This document shows positions 43,975-57,455 of a DNA stretch of 64,000 bases, one piece after another. The stretch is from Phorcus lineatus. Taxonomy: Eukaryota; Mollusca; Gastropoda; Trochida; Trochidae. The stretch spans positions 38,612,520 to 38,676,519 of the forward strand of contig OV121089.1 of NCBI GenBank assembly GCA_921293015.1, given 5' to 3'. The translations under genes were made by a program, and so were the position numbers. The notes beneath the pieces are model-generated. The model did no database searches. It was not told where the DNA came from and worked only from the letters and a program-made list of their open reading frames with translations. Every line of letters starts with the position of its first letter. Positions within the stretch are counted from its first letter, which is position 1.

Positions 43975-44734
43975 TACTTGTTTGCTGACATTATAGATAT
44001 TATCCATGATAAAAAAATTGTCCTCGTACGCTAACACATGCCAATATAGTTTTGCGTATATCTTAGTTTCTTTAAAAGTACTTTCATCCATTTAAGAAAA
44101 AATTACTAGCAAACACTTAATGGGTTCTTCCTGACAGGCGCCATATTCTTAGTAAACATATAAGTTAAATACCTATCTACGTGGCACGTGGAGAGGTAAG
44201 TCCGCCATCTTAGATTCTATCCTGTATCCGGAAATTGAACTTTCGGTCCGTCTCATAATTTTTCAAAGCGTGTTTGAGCCGAGAATTCAGTTTATGCTTT
44301 TTCGTGCATAGGAGAGTATCAATGTTTGTGGACTCTGTCCAACCTTTATAACATGTTTTGCTGATGGGTATATCACGTACACGTATACTAAGAGTATGAC
44401 ACTTATGGTATTTCCTCTATGAAGCTGTGGTTGTGTAAAGAGAATGTGATTTACCAATTGTTTTCGCGAACGTGGTATGTGATGTGTTCATTTGTTCGAA
44501 AAACAAGATAATATTAATAGTTAGAATAAGCAAATTAAATTATAGCAATGCCATGTTCTGACCTGTGACATTTGTAAACAGGTTATTTTCAGCTTAAGTT
44601 TGCTCTTCATATATTATTAAACATACTGCTTCTATACTTGGCGGTATTTTTTAGACTTTCCTTGAATCTCATAAAACATTATAACCTTCTAAATAAAGAC
44701 GGGTTTAGGTTTCATTTTAACGGTAGAAACAATG

Positions 44735-44995
44735 TTTTAATCAGTCTACAAATCTGGTTTTAGAAAAATGCCACTCAAGAAAAATATTTCTAAGGAATTC
44801 AAAAACTGTCTTATGTATCGGTCTCAAGATCTGGTTTAAGATTAGAATTCTACTTTTAGAAATGTCAAAAGGTCTTAGAAGTTAACGATTCAGTGAAAAT
44901 CAGTCTCAACATCTGAATTTAAACAATTTGAGTTTGACAATTTAAAGAAATTAAACAATTAGGCATGCCATTTAGGTAAAATCTGAATTAAAACA
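44735..44995. repeat. Degenerate ~80-bp tandem repeat
   Basis: CAGTCTACAAATCTGGTTT, CGGTCTCAAGATCTGGTTT and CAGTCTCAACATCTGAATTT recur at about 44,739, 44,819 and 44,899, a regular spacing of 80. Confidence 0.5.
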
Positions 44996-47900
44996 ATTAA
45001 TACCGTTTTTCTAGCGTTTGTAATTCTGATGATCTGGGTCCTAATTGGTCTTATATGTCAAATGAGCTATTCAGGTCAAATGAATAAATAATGTAAGCTC
45101 AATATTTGGTGATAAAATATCATCCACTGGCGCTTCCAAACGGTTAGCTCACTACCTCAGATTCTAGTACAAATGTTATTTGGATTGCCTTTTAAACTCA
45201 ATTGCAATACTTACGATACAACTAAAGTTGGTCGTGTGTCAGAATGTTAAATAATCTTTCCTGAAACTACAAACTGAGTTCCACGTCTTTGTGAACAGTT
45301 TCCCGAATTTTTCATTATGCACTGCTCAGGAGTTACTTTTCAAAATGATGTTTTTAAAATTAGACAGTGAAGGACATTTTGAAACATTTGCATATTGAAT
45401 GAAAATAGGTATGGAGGGTACGAGATTTTGACTATAATTACAATGATTTTAAACAAGCTGTTACGATTAAATTTAAGGTTAAAAATCGTTTATAGCATTT
45501 TCCAAAAATTTAATTAGAATAGGCCTTCAAAAGATAAGTGAAATTTGTGTTCCCCATATTGCATCAGTTTTACTAAAAAAAATTGATATTTGCACACATT
45601 AGTGCGAGAACAAACTTTTGGGTTGCAGCTGTAAAACATAGTCAAGACACAACATACACCATTCCAATTATAATAATTTGAAGAATAATTGCCTTACATT
45701 CAGAATTTCACGTTTTCATAGAACCTGTCGGAATCAAACGAATCATTTAAAACATCTTTCCTAGGGCATTTTAGGTAATTCATTCATTGTTTTGTTGCAT
45801 GCGTTTCTCTTTGTCAAGTTTTGCAAAGCATGTCGTAGAGTTTTGTTACCAAGACTATCAACTAAGTCTCCAGATGCTTTCCGAAGCGATTTCCCGAAAC
45901 ATCTAGTAAAAGCTTTCCTATGTACATCATTTCTAAATGGCCTTCAAAGATCTGTTGTAACATGAAAACCTAGTCTATTTAAAATTTCAATAATCAAAAT
46001 ATCTCCAGGAAAATTTCTTGTTACTTGCCGAATCATCTGCAGAGCTTTGTCCTACAATTTGCCTGTTATTTGACTATAAGACTTGCATTAACAACTTCTT
46101 CTATTAGAACTGTAGTGACATATTTCTATTGAATATGTATTGCAGCGTTTTTAACATGTATGGTGAAGAGAGACGTTATGAAAAGTCATTCATCTTCTTG
46201 TTTACTGTTAGTTGATGAAACAAATTGACTTACCAAAGTTGTTTCTATGAATCGTTCTGTGAAAACGGGCCTTAAAACGTGTACCCAGGCAATAAATGAC
46301 TAGACACACTAAGCGTACAATTTGCATGTATAGATACACATTAGTTGTGAACGTAGATGATTGTGCAGATAAACTATGTACATACATTGTGTAAATGTAC
46401 CAAGTCTGTGTTGTACCCCATTGTGTTGTAAAGTAGATAGATATATAGACGAGCCCTTATCTGGCCCGTACATCATAGGCACTGTGATATTGTTAGAAAT
46501 AAAATCTGTTGAAAGAAACGTTCATGTGTCATGTGTTTTTATTCATATTTTTCTACAATAGAATCACATTCGAGGTGGAAATAATGCTATGACTTCACGG
46601 TGGCCAATGCCGAAGAAACTGTATGAGATTTTATGTTCTTGATATGTGCATTCGTTTGCTGATAATTATTCATGGATGATAAAAATATCCTGGTGAGATT
46701 ATCAAATGGAGGACATAGGGACACACTTGAACTGATTTAGCTTAATGTGTAAGCTTGGTGTGTGGGTGTTGGTTGAATCTAACTTCTAAAATGCATGTAC
46801 GACGTTGTAAGATGATGACTTTTAGATACGATAACTTGACTACTCTTGATTTATATACAGCAGTGTGTTTTCGACTTCGCGATGTAGTCCAGTTGAATAT
46901 TCTGAATTTAGAAGTTCAAGTTTATTTATTTATTAGAATCTTTCACAACGACGCAACATCATTTAATTTTGCAGAAAAAAACATGTACTATAAATCATAA
47001 TGATATATTTAATTATTTCATCAACAAATCTGTGCAAGTCCTCCTGTATGTATAGGTCTTTTAGAACACTTATTAGGTAATATTGAATTCTTTGTCTACA
47101 ATAAACAATACCATTAAAATATAGTGTAGCTCATCGCGTAAATGCGCTTCCTCATCAAATACGTCCTCAGTTAAAATTGTATTACGCCCACGCCTTACTT
47201 CAAGTTTATTTTTACCAGCTTTTGCTTGTAATAATATATAATTTTAAGCACCAAACATTGGATTTATAGAGTCATATATTGTACATATTTGCCTTTACAT
47301 GATAACGGTTTTCTCTATGTTTTGTTCTAAAATGATCAGTTACGATTTTCTTAACTTTACAGATACGCCAATTGCTAACATAATTCTGATCGTATGAAAT
47401 CTATGACAAAACACACTCATGTAAAATCGCCTTTACACGATTGTAGCCAAGGCGGCTGGTATTAAGTGTTTTTATCAATTGGTAGTAATTCATTATGCAG
47501 CTTAGATAAAATATCATTGTTGTTTTCGTAGTTCATAGACATCAAATTCTTTATCTCATGTACCAAATCGCTTAAGGTCGAAAAAGATATTCCCATATAA
47601 AAAAAAAATACATTTTGAAATTGTGCATACATGATGTATTCCAAACAGTCGTCTGACAGATGGTTGACTTGCAAGCGTTTGCCCAAGTAATATTTGTTTA
47701 ACCTTCCAACAATGAGACGTTATCTATAAATTGCTAGACATTACACATCTTTCAATGTTATCGATCGATGGTTTTGAAGGAGAACATAATACTAACTATT
47801 ACAAACATGTGATCGATAAATCCATTACCCAGTATAAATGATAAACAACAACTTCTCTCATAAATAGTTAAAATCAATGATTAGTCATTATGACATGTCA

Positions 47901-49600
47901 AGTATAATCATTAAAACAATCAACCTGGCTCGATAGCTAAATTGTGACTTGTCAAAAAAATGATATGGAGTAGTTTGATAACTTGTACAAGCGACAGCAG
48001 AAAGTAGTTTGGATTGATGCATTACTCTGGCATTTAAATTCCTTCATAAGTACTTCAATCAAATTAGGAAGGACAATGAAACACGAAACTCTATCATCGG
48101 TATTCATTTTAAAAATATATTGTTGAATGATCGTGTTTTGAGCAACCCTCGACAAAAGACGAATGTTATTACTGAGAGCGCCTAAAGTACGTCACATAGG
48201 GCATGCCGGAAGCATAAGCAGGTTTATCTATGGAATTTCTTTTTTTGTTAAGATTCATTACATAAATAACAAGTTCATTATATATTTATCTCGGTGAAAA
48301 TTATTTGTGAAAATATGTTTTTACAAAGAGTAATCGGTGCCCTAACGTTGAATTGACATTCATCAGAAAAAGGGTAGTATTGTTTATCAATGTATATACA
48401 TACAGCGTGTCACGTATCTTGATGTTTCTGAAGAAACCAATTACATGAGCCCTGGCGTGTAATAATTCCCGTATCGACTGATCGGTGTCTGTAATTGTAT
48501 TCTCTGCAATAATCTTCTCCGAGCAGTCAAAGATTTATTAGATGACGTCAATGTACGACTACAATCAGTGGACAATAAGCCCAAGGAAAGACTTGATACC
48601 ATACATTCATGCAATCCGCTTATAACAATCAATGGTTGGTCTGACTCTTTTAGGCAGATTTTATGAGCGTCAGCGTAAACATATACCAATTACTATTAAC
48701 TCTTTATTTCCTATTCATCAATGTGCAACACTCATGCTGTGAATTTACCACTATTCATCATACGGTTGAATGACTGACATTCTCATTTGATCCGATTCAA
48801 AGCCTTAACCTGGGAACAGGTTTCCGAAGCTCTTGTCTCGTATATCTATATAGGTTAAATACTATTTTAGTGCTAAGAGAACTTCAAAATATAGGCCTTG
48901 ATTTTAAACGACTATTTTCTGATTCACGATTCAATGATGGCTGACGATCACTCACTAAAATCATCAAAACTAGTTGGTTGGCTTATATTGGCCCTCCATC
49001 ATCTGATACAATACGTCAAATTGTCGATGTCATTAAATTCATAATCATTTGTAAACATGCTGTAATCTTACCAAACTGTTTATTCGAATTTGTTGAAGCG
49101 ACATTGAGACTCCAATGATTTGATATTACAAATTAAAAGTCTTGAAGTGATTTTATTAGCACCTAGCAGGAACACATAAACATGTAAAATGATGGACGTG
49201 TTCGTCAGATTTACATCCCCTCCTTTAACATTCGTTAACAATCCGGATATTTCTGTTCATACGTGCGTGAAACTTTAACCTTTGGTTACAGTCTGTTGAA
49301 GGCCACACACTTAATAACTCTATTGCAATACAATCGAGGGTCATTGAATCACTGAATTGTATCATAAAGTATCGATTTTTCTGTGAAGTCTTCTAAATAT
49401 TTTCCAGCTGCAAAACAACTAACAAAGAATTACAAAGACCAAGGCAAAGTATTATTTAAAAAAAACGGAAACCGAATACATGGCCCAAACAAATCAAGAA
49501 GTCAGAAGCCTACCCAAACAAGGTTCTAATTACGCCCGAGTAGCCTGTATTATTCAGAGAAGTGGCGAGTGTTTGATTATATGGTGTTCAGCATGCAACG
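44996..49600. other. Intergenic, nothing recognised
   Basis: Long AT-rich stretch without recognisable exons, RNA genes or repeats. Confidence 0.45.
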
Positions 49601-49639
49601 GGACAAGGAAACTGGATACACATTTGGTGGTGGTTCTGG

Positions 49640-49942
49640 GCGATGACGTGTGACGTCACTCAATCGCTCCTTGACACCCGTCACAAGCCGAGTGGAGAGA
49701 CCAGCAGGCACGCAGGTAGCTGTAGACAGGCAGACAAGCAAGCAGGCGGGTTGAATCTAGCGGGCAGGTTAGCTGAAATCAATAGCCACACACAAAACAG
49801 TTTCCCGACCACCTCGATCAATAACAGTTGGTGGAGATAAAGTTAATGAGAAGGAATCAGTTCTCGGCATTCAGGTGTTCTCCGTATTAAATTGCCTGTG
49901 AAAGCGAAGACTTGCAATTTCCTTCATTAGGGAAAATATAAG
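49640..49942 (+). promoter_or_regulatory. Candidate promoter and 5' noncoding exon of the 222-residue protein gene
   Basis: GC rises sharply here. A CRE half site (TGACGTG, 49,644) and a full palindrome (TGACGTCA, 49,651) lie together. A consensus donor AAG|GTAAGC follows at 49,943, and the next plausible acceptor (GCCGTGCAG, 50,486-50,494) is 12 bases before the ATG at 50,506. That would give a 552-bp intron in the 5' leader. The acceptor has a poor pyrimidine tract, so this is tentative. Confidence 0.4.
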
Positions 49943-50505
49943 GTAAGCCATAGCAATCATGCGTCGTTGGCCAGGAGATCGGAATATGAGCAGACAAGAT
50001 CATGGGACATGCCAAAGTAGCTGACTGCTATATTGAAGTATAATAAGTCAAGTCAGCACGCAAGGTTCTACTGGAGATACAACATGCATGTGTTGTTAAT
50101 ATCAGTTGCACATTAAGCTTGCCACGTCACCTTGTTTTGTTCTGGATACTTTATTGAATAGAAATTCAGACTTTGACACGTCACCTCTTACATGAGCATG
50201 GACTATGTTGCAGAATGGCATTCGAAATGTATCCCCGTTCTCTGGGATGTGAGATTTCGTTAAGGAACAGAACAACCTGTGCCACGAACCATAACCTGAT
50301 ATAAGTCATCTTATTTTATTCAAATTATGCTACATTGACGATTTTTTCAAAGCATGGATATATTATTGAATAGCTTTGAAGAGTTTGCCACGTAGCTTGT
50401 TATCAAAGTATTTGTAATTTGATGACAAAGCTAATCGTTCTTTCCAACATTGCCTAAATGAAGACATGGGATATTACATAGAATAGCCGTGCAGTCTGTG
50501 TCCCA

Positions 50506-51174
50506 ATGGATCAGCGAGGTAAGAGTCCCCGCAATGAGAAGGTGCCGCCCTACAGGAGTGCAAAGAGTCCACTGCTGGGACTCCGACATGCTATGTGTTC
50601 ACCTGCACCGCGGGAGAGAAAGAGCTCGGATGATTCGCTGGAGAGCCCGAGGAGTTCCCAGGAGAAAGTTCCAGGTAAGAAATCAGGAGGATTTCCGTCA
50701 ATCAAGGTAGAGAAATGCGACGCCCTACCGCCTGTAAGGCAATCCTCTGCTAGTTCTGATACAGGAAGGAGGACCCCAAGTACTCCCGTTACCCCGGTGA
50801 GTCCTGAAGGGGTTAACAATCTGTTCGTCCCGTCCCCTGTCCACAAGACACGCTCACAGGACGGTAGGGTGGTGATGGTTACAAACAACTTACAGGATAT
50901 GAAAATATTCAGCAAATCGGATGGGGATTTGGGAGAAGCTGGTACCCCTAGGGGCCAACCATCGGGTCAAGGGGAAAGGGTAAAACGTATTGATGCAAAT
51001 TTTCGCCCAAAGAAAATGACCCGTCCAACAGTTCATCTGACATCAGGGCACGTCCACGAAGAGGTGAAGTGTCTTGACGTGGACAGATCACCAACAACTA
51101 AACGAAAGATCCATCTGATGCCTCTAAAAGAGGGATCAAGGACAAGATCTGATAACGATTTGAGTGCAATGTGA
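50506..51174 (+). CDS. Uncharacterised disordered Ser/Pro-rich basic protein, 222 residues
   Basis: I do not recognise the family. The frame starts MDQRGKSPRNEK and ends SRTRSDNDLSAM, and is GC-richer and more codon-like than any other intergenic frame here. It has no membrane segment, signal peptide or cysteine pattern. Composition is rich in Ser, Pro, Lys and Arg, with eleven SP or TP dipeptides (for example the cluster RTPSTPVTPVSPEG), as in proteins phosphorylated by proline-directed kinases. The C-terminal third is basic (KRIDANFRPKKMTRPTVHL) and may be more ordered. An in-frame TAG at 50,479 lies upstream, so the coding part begins here or just after the acceptor at 50,494. Donor-like GTAAGA sequences at 50,519 and 50,673 lie inside the frame and could mark alternative introns. 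It may be a single-coding-exon gene or the last exon of a longer one. Confidence 0.65.
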   Translation: MDQRGKSPRNEKVPPYRSAKSPLLGLRHAMCSPAPRERKSSDDSLESPRSSQEKVPGKKSGGFPSIKVEKCDALPPVRQSSASSDTGRRTPSTPVTPVSPEGVNNLFVPSPVHKTRSQDGRVVMVTNNLQDMKIFSKSDGDLGEAGTPRGQPSGQGERVKRIDANFRPKKMTRPTVHLTSGHVHEEVKCLDVDRSPTTKRKIHLMPLKEGSRTRSDNDLSAM

Positions 51175-51394
51175 ATACGAGGGTCAAGAAATGAAGCGGT
51201 TGCGAGACATTATTTATTACATCCCACAAATGTGCTGTGAAAACGGAAATGTTGAATCTTTGCTTTCGTAGAAAATGTGTGTTTGTGGTTCTGGGACAAG
51301 GTTGGATGATGTCTTGAATGATAATTGTGAAGAATCGGGTAAGAGTTAGATTGTCCGATACACTGAGAAATATTTGTTTTATTCTATAATATTA

Positions 51395-51400
51395 ATTAAA
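51395..51400 (+). terminator. Possible poly(A) signal of the 222-residue protein gene
   Basis: ATTAAA about 220 bases after the stop. A canonical AATAAA occurs only much later, at 52,495-52,500. Confidence 0.25.
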
Positions 51401-53742
51401 ACTATATTCTTCGCAACTTTTATAACTTCATTAATTCCAAATTTGTGCATATTTCATTCTTGAATGTATGAACCTGAATGATATCGTTTGTTGAATGGAA
51501 TGCAACTTTAAATGGATTTCCGGTTTGATGTATACATCTGTTTTATGCATGATTCAGTAAATGTTGTGCATTGTATTCGCAAAGTATTTCATTGAAAATT
51601 AAGTTGATTCTTCATTACCTGTGGTATTATAACTAAGGTATATGACAGATGTTACTTGCAAATGTTATTGTCATGAAATTGGAGAATGGAATGATCGTTT
51701 TTAATGATTACATATACACGTGTGTTTCAGTGTTTGTGTTCTATCAATTTTGCGGTTCCTGATTAATAAGGTAAATGCCCCTATTGTTGTTTTTGTGAAA
51801 TGATTGTTATTTATACAATGACCGTCAAAAGAATGAATAACCGACGTGTATAAAGATGCGGTGTAAGTGATTACAATTATTCATTTTGGCATTGTGCATG
51901 TCGACTGTCATGGTTAATAAGTAGATAACTATATTGTGTAGTTGATAGAACAAGTTGCCAAAGGTTGTTTCAAACTATTCGTTCCTTGAAGTACCGCCCC
52001 TCCCCAAGAAGCGCCAGGCTATATTAAACGCCGAGTCATAGTATTTGTTTAATTGATTAAAGTGTGAATGTCGTACAGCTTAAGTGATTTGTATATGTGG
52101 CTGTTGCAAACTGAATTCATTTAAAATGTATTAAATGAAAAGATTCAAAGATTAAGATTTCTCTGTGATTCCAAAACGAAGCAAGTGTGTATTAAATGTG
52201 TAAACGACTTCTTTATTCTGTATATACGACGTTTCATCAAGGACTCTCACGTCGTTCCCAAACTTGTTTATCCATACAAATCATCGTTCTTCTTCGGCCT
52301 AACTCTACAATTTATTCAACGATATTAACACATCAAGAGGCAGCTTTTCGTTACTTCCCCACTCATCTGGTCAAGGAATAGGAAAAATCCAGAAACTTCA
52401 TGTTTTAAATGATATAGAACTGATATCAAGATATAGGTTGACCAAGTCAATACCTAACAACTTCAGTGTTCGAATCTGTCTTTTCGAAAACTTGAATAAA
52501 TAACATGATGAATAGCTATAAAGAATGTAACACATTATTTTCTGTTTGCTTTGTCTTCAACCCCAATGTTACGATATTATGCGTACACCATTTCAGTTTC
52601 TGCCAAGAAAGAGTGAAAGATACTTTGGAATGTGAAGTAACAACTTTGAAATGATCTTTATGCTTCATATCTATCAATATATCAATTGTTATACATTTTG
52701 AACGATATTTGGAAATAAAATGTATTTTATCTCATTATCCAAGAGCTGTTCAATTAATTAGAATAATTGTTACCGGTTTTAAAGGAACACGTAAATGGAA
52801 GCGAAAGATTTCCACAATTGATTATTGACAACATTTCCTGCACATTGATTTCCTGTGCTGTTGTATGCTGCATTCATGTAAAGTTCACCTTAGTTCTAAT
52901 CAATATTTTTATTTGAAAGGAATAGCGTATTTTTGGCATAAGAACTCCATGAGTTTGATTATTGAGGCTGTCAACCTTGTAGTGTCTCATGAACATCTCA
53001 TTTCAACAACAATATGAATTCCGAATCCCATGTGATATGAGAACAGAATTGATGTTTAACTCTTGTTGTATCAAACGTCAAACAGTTGTCGTGGTAGCAA
53101 ACACGCATTACCATTACTTGAGGGTATTTATTGACATTATTTACGACACCTTCGTCATATCTTTCTTGTTATGTCTATAATTTGGAGGAGACCCGGTATA
53201 TTTGCTTACTGGATTTGTGTTCGCTCATATGTGGTTACTTTTGATAAAACACTTGGATCGCTAATTTCATCTATTTATGTAAAACAATAATTTAATATCT
53301 CTAAAGATGTATTTACTATGTTTATCAAGATATAAAGTTCATGTTACAAATGCACATTACACTATTAGACATTTGTTCCGCTTCTACTCGCCACACGAAC
53401 AAATCTGTTATTTAAATATGATATATAATTCATCGCAGTTTTTAAATAGAAGTTATGTTTCTATGGTAACGAATATTTCCGCAATATTTCGTCGAGGGTC
53501 TAATGCATAATTAGTGACAAGTGGTAGGAGTCGAACAGTTAGTCCAGGAAATATAAAGTTTAAAACGACAATGTTTTGTCATTTACTTGAAAACCAATGA
53601 CATGGTTTTCTGTTAATGTACTTAGTTCTTGTCTAAAATGTCAACTTTGAAATATAGTGCTCAATAAGGAATTCTAAAGAGGTAATTCTAATTAATGACT
53701 AATGTAAAACGTCAGTTTATAGCAAAGAGTTCCTGTATTTGT
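51401..53742. other. Downstream flank, nothing recognised
   Basis: AT-rich sequence; it may include the 3' UTR of the preceding gene. Confidence 0.45.
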
Positions 53743-53968
53743 GTCAATGCATTTAATTATTTATATTGCCCAAAAGTGAAGGAGAATTAAAAGAGTAATA
53801 AATCTTATAGAACAGTTAGGATGTTTCTGGATGTTTATATTTGACCGCTTCATGCATGTCAATGCATTTAATTATTTATATCGCCCATAGGTGAAGGAGA
53901 ATTAAAAGAGTAATAAATCTTATAGAACAGTTAGGATGTTTCTGGATGTTTATATTCGACCGCTTCAT
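53743..53968. repeat. Tandem duplication, two ~115-bp copies
   Basis: GTCAATGCATTTAATTATTT at 53,743 and again at 53,858. The copies run on to GACCGCTTCAT and differ at only a handful of positions, so the duplication is recent. Confidence 0.95.
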
Positions 53969-54879
53969 ACCCTGATTCGAGCTAAATTGAAAAGGGAAAA
54001 ATGAAACTTCTTTTATTCTTAAAATGAATTCCACTTTTACTATACGTTCAATTACTTGAGTGCAATTTATCGTGACCAATAGAGATATTCGTTCTTTTGT
54101 TAAAAATACCCGTTTGTCATGGACGTTGATAGTGGAAGTTTTCATATTTCACGATAGGTCGATATTGGATCAGTGATATGTTTCTTAAAACTAAAAATAT
54201 ACTGAAAAAAGTACTGAAATTTATTTGTAATGTAATTATAGCCATATCATATGAAAATATAAAAGAAGTATTAACGTGTGATAAATAATGTTTTCATCAC
54301 ATCGTTACGCTGCTTTATTTGGCATGTCGCAACTATATCACATTTCAAGTGACATCAAACCACGACGAAATATCACCTATATATGAATTCAATCTCTAGT
54401 AAATCTTCTCTCCAATAGAACACACAATAGGCACTGAAAAGTAAAAGGGGCCTAATTATCGAGAAGTTGAAATCTTATGTCAGGATAGAACTTCAAGAAA
54501 TACAGGAAATATAGTAAACCAAGTCCAAACGGCTAGTTGTCTGCTGTGGTGGAATAGACCTTACAGTGTAGATCCACATTCATTAGTTATCGGTTAAGCA
54601 ATAAACTTATCACATACATGACGCCTACTGTTCAAATGCAAACATGTGCAATATCTGCTTACTTTGACATATGACTATCGATTCCATAAGATTTTTTAAA
54701 ACTCAGAATTAAACTTTCGTTTGACCAAATTATTAGGTAAGGGATAAACTGTTGAAATAAAAATTTACGTTTACCAATCAAGGCGATCTATATTTGATGA
54801 ATTTAAAAGCCACCTCCTCTTAAATATACGACAACCTAGATTAATAAATACGCAACTTACATACACAAACACTCATTTA

Positions 54880-54928
54880 CCCCCCCCCCCCCCCCCCACC
54901 CCCCCCCCCACCCCCACACACACACACC
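54880..54928. repeat. Poly-C tract with (CA)n
   Basis: Runs of 18, 11 and 5 C separated by single A, then CA repeats. It is G-rich on the minus strand. Confidence 0.95.
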
Positions 54929-55189
54929 CAAACACATGAACACACAATCAAGTTAGTATATACAGTATTTTCTATTGATTATAATTTTGATTCAGTACTG
55001 CAAAAACCACGTAGATAAGGACGTTAAACTACAGGCACCCCATGCAAGGAATTAGTAGTCTTTTAATTGAATTATATATTGACCAATAAAACGTAGGGCA
55101 TGTAATATTTTCTTTATATTTAGAATACAAATAAATATCTTATTCTTTTTTGATAAAGACCTGTACTTAACTGTAATGGGTTTCTTAGC

Positions 55190-55345
55190 TCAAGGGCACA
55201 GCAATCAAATCAAGGATATACTTTCTTTGAATCATGCAATCAAGTGTCAAATCAATCAATCAGCTGTTTCTCTTAACAATTGGTAACCACAGCAAATTAT
55301 TAAACAGCACAGGCTCTCTATTGAAGGTCTAATGCGTTTCGATAC
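55190..55345. repeat. Diverged module, copy 0 (tail part)
   Basis: Shares TCAAATCAATCAATCAGC, CTCTTAACAATTGG and CACAGCAAATTATTAAACA with 56,280-56,400, with scattered changes. It is the leftmost detectable piece of the repeated module described below. Confidence 0.7.
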
Positions 55346-55429
55346 TGTCTTTAATTAAAATTTGTAACATCACTCCTTGATTTAACCATTGGATTTCCTG
55401 TTAAAGGTGTGTTTTCATCTTTATATATC

Positions 55430-56402
55430 TATCTATGTTAACATAAAATTAGTGACAACTCGTATGATCATGTATTATAAATCAATGCCTAAATATGGAA
55501 TATATCCGATGGACAGGATATATTGTCTGGCAGAATGAATGTTAATGGACGACAACGGCTGATCAATGATTCTGGTTTCCCCGTCTGTTGTAGAACAAAC
55601 CATTTAGTACATAAATGGCATTAGTCTGGTATGTGTAAAAAGGCACCTTCACACTGTATTTAGACAACAATCTGTACATCTACTCAATAATGACTGGATT
55701 GTATTGTTTCGGCTCCGATTACCTGACCATTGAACGCTAAAAGGAATAAATGGCGATTACGAAAGTGTTGGACATGCGTAGTTAACGTATGATTATATAG
55801 CTTAGTTGATGTTTTGTTTATTACTGCTGAGCACTCAAGTCGATTAATGATGTGTAATGTTATCAGCAAGGGACCAATTTAGTTTGTATTATTCACTCTT
55901 ACGGCATTTAGTTTACCTTTAGCCAATCCATCACGATATATTTTTAAATTAGGGACCGGTGTCTACTCAGTCAGAACTAAATTGAGCTCATGATCAATGA
56001 TTTAATTTTTTTATTGATTTTAGTATTTAGACAGACCAACAAAAATTATATTTGATTACAGGAATATTAATGATCTTAGGTTACATTGCTATTTCAACAC
56101 ATACGAACAAACAGCTTGTAAAGAGATGATCGACGAATAAACTACGGCAACCCATAACCAGTAGTTAATGACAGTCGATGTACATGGTCGCATGAACAGT
56201 AGGTTACCTTCAAGTGACTATTTCCATCTATCAATATGTTTGTCCAGGCGAAAAGGTACTATCTTCATCCATTAACTTAACAAATCAAGGTCAAACCTGC
56301 AATCAACTGTCAAATCAATACACTCAGCAGTTACTCTTAACGACTGGCAAGCACAGCAAAATATTAAACAGCAAAGATTTTCTATTGAAAGTCAAATGAA
56401 AG
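55430..56402. repeat. Diverged module, copy A
   Basis: Head blocks include ATAAATCAATGC, ATTGTCTGGCAG, GAATGTTAATGGACGAC and GCTGATCAATGATTC. Middle blocks include GCGTAGTTAACG and GCACTCAAGTCGATTAATG. Tail blocks include ATATTAATGATCTTAGG and AAAAGGTACTATCTTCATCC. The same blocks recur in the same order in copy C. No coding function is evident. Confidence 0.8.
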
Positions 56403-56771
56403 GCTAAAACTTACGCGGATCGGTAGATGAAGAAGTCTACTTGTTCTACATTGTTTTCTTACCTGTAATTGATCGCTTTCCTGCATGAATAATATTGCCA
56501 TTGTTCTTTACTTTTGATCGATCTTACATGTAGGTGTTTCGTGAATGTCTACCTTTTACTACATTGTTCAATTCTCCACAGACGTTAGAGAGGAAAAGAA
56601 TTTTGACATACACTCTTTGAAACTTCAGAATAATGATTTAGGTTATCAATACAGTGTATGTTACGTAAGATTCACACATTAATAGTTACGGGAAATCTTT
56701 ACTGATTGTTATTTTAGGAATCATCTCAAACTCAAACTCCTATATCTATTCCTATCAGTTAACGCTATTTA

Positions 56772-56935
56772 AATAATAATAATAAGGATATTTATTTTGC
56801 GCTAAATCCACGTCACTGAGGGATATGCTCAAAGCGCATCCTGCATTATTACCCTGGTCTATCCCAAGCTGCCGGTTACAGCACTCAAAGTCACCTCCAA
56901 CACAATCTACACCAGGTACCCAATTAAATAAATGA
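56772..56935 (-). mobile_element. SINE 3' fragment
   Basis: On the minus strand it reads GGGTACCTGGTGTAG, ACCAGGGTAATAATGCAGG, GCGCTTTGAGCAT, GTGGATTTAGCGC and ends in CCTTATTATTATT. This is the 3' body and microsatellite tail of a tRNA-derived SINE, homologous to the 3' half of 17,951-18,296. The tRNA head is missing. Confidence 0.75.
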
Positions 56936-57199
56936 CAATTACTTTACGTTGATATTTTTCCAAGATTTTATTCTTATCTTATTTTATAAATTCATTGCTC
57001 ATATGAATATTTTCATTTCAAGACAAAAGTCATTTACATAGTCATTAATGATTCATTCAGTCAAATTAACCTCACAGTATTGTAGAAATCACACTTAAGT
57101 GTTAACAATTGGTTACAACGACTTTATTTGGATTCGTAAATTTGATTCCTGGTGAAGATTTGATCACATGTTAAGTTTACCACCTAACCTTTTCTCTTA

Positions 57200-57455
57200 T
57201 CTATCACGTCATGGTATCACCACTTTAGTGAAAACTAGTTTGATCATGAATAATAAATCAATGCATATCTATGGAATATTTCCGATGAGAGCAGGAAATT
57301 GTCTGGCAGGAAGAAATGTTAATGGATGACGGCGGCTGATCAATGATTCAGGTTTCCCTGTCAATTATAACACTACACGTGTAGCAACTACCTCTAATTA
57401 GTCTGGTCAGGTGGAAAAAGGCAGCGACTTACTATAATCTGTACGTGTACTCATT
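57200..57455. repeat. Diverged module, copy B (head only)
   Basis: AATAAATCAATGCATATCTA, TCCGATGAGAGCA, TTGTCTGGCAGGAA, TGTTAATGGATGACGGCGGC and TGATCAATGATTCAGG match copies A and C. The middle and tail are absent. Confidence 0.85.

Noticed and set aside
49643-49840. 65-codon frame in the GC-rich block
   Set aside because: Lies in the candidate promoter/5' leader of the next gene. Composition and lack of homology favour noncoding.
50550-50915. 121-codon minus-strand frame
   Set aside because: Shadow of the 222-residue coding sequence on the other strand.
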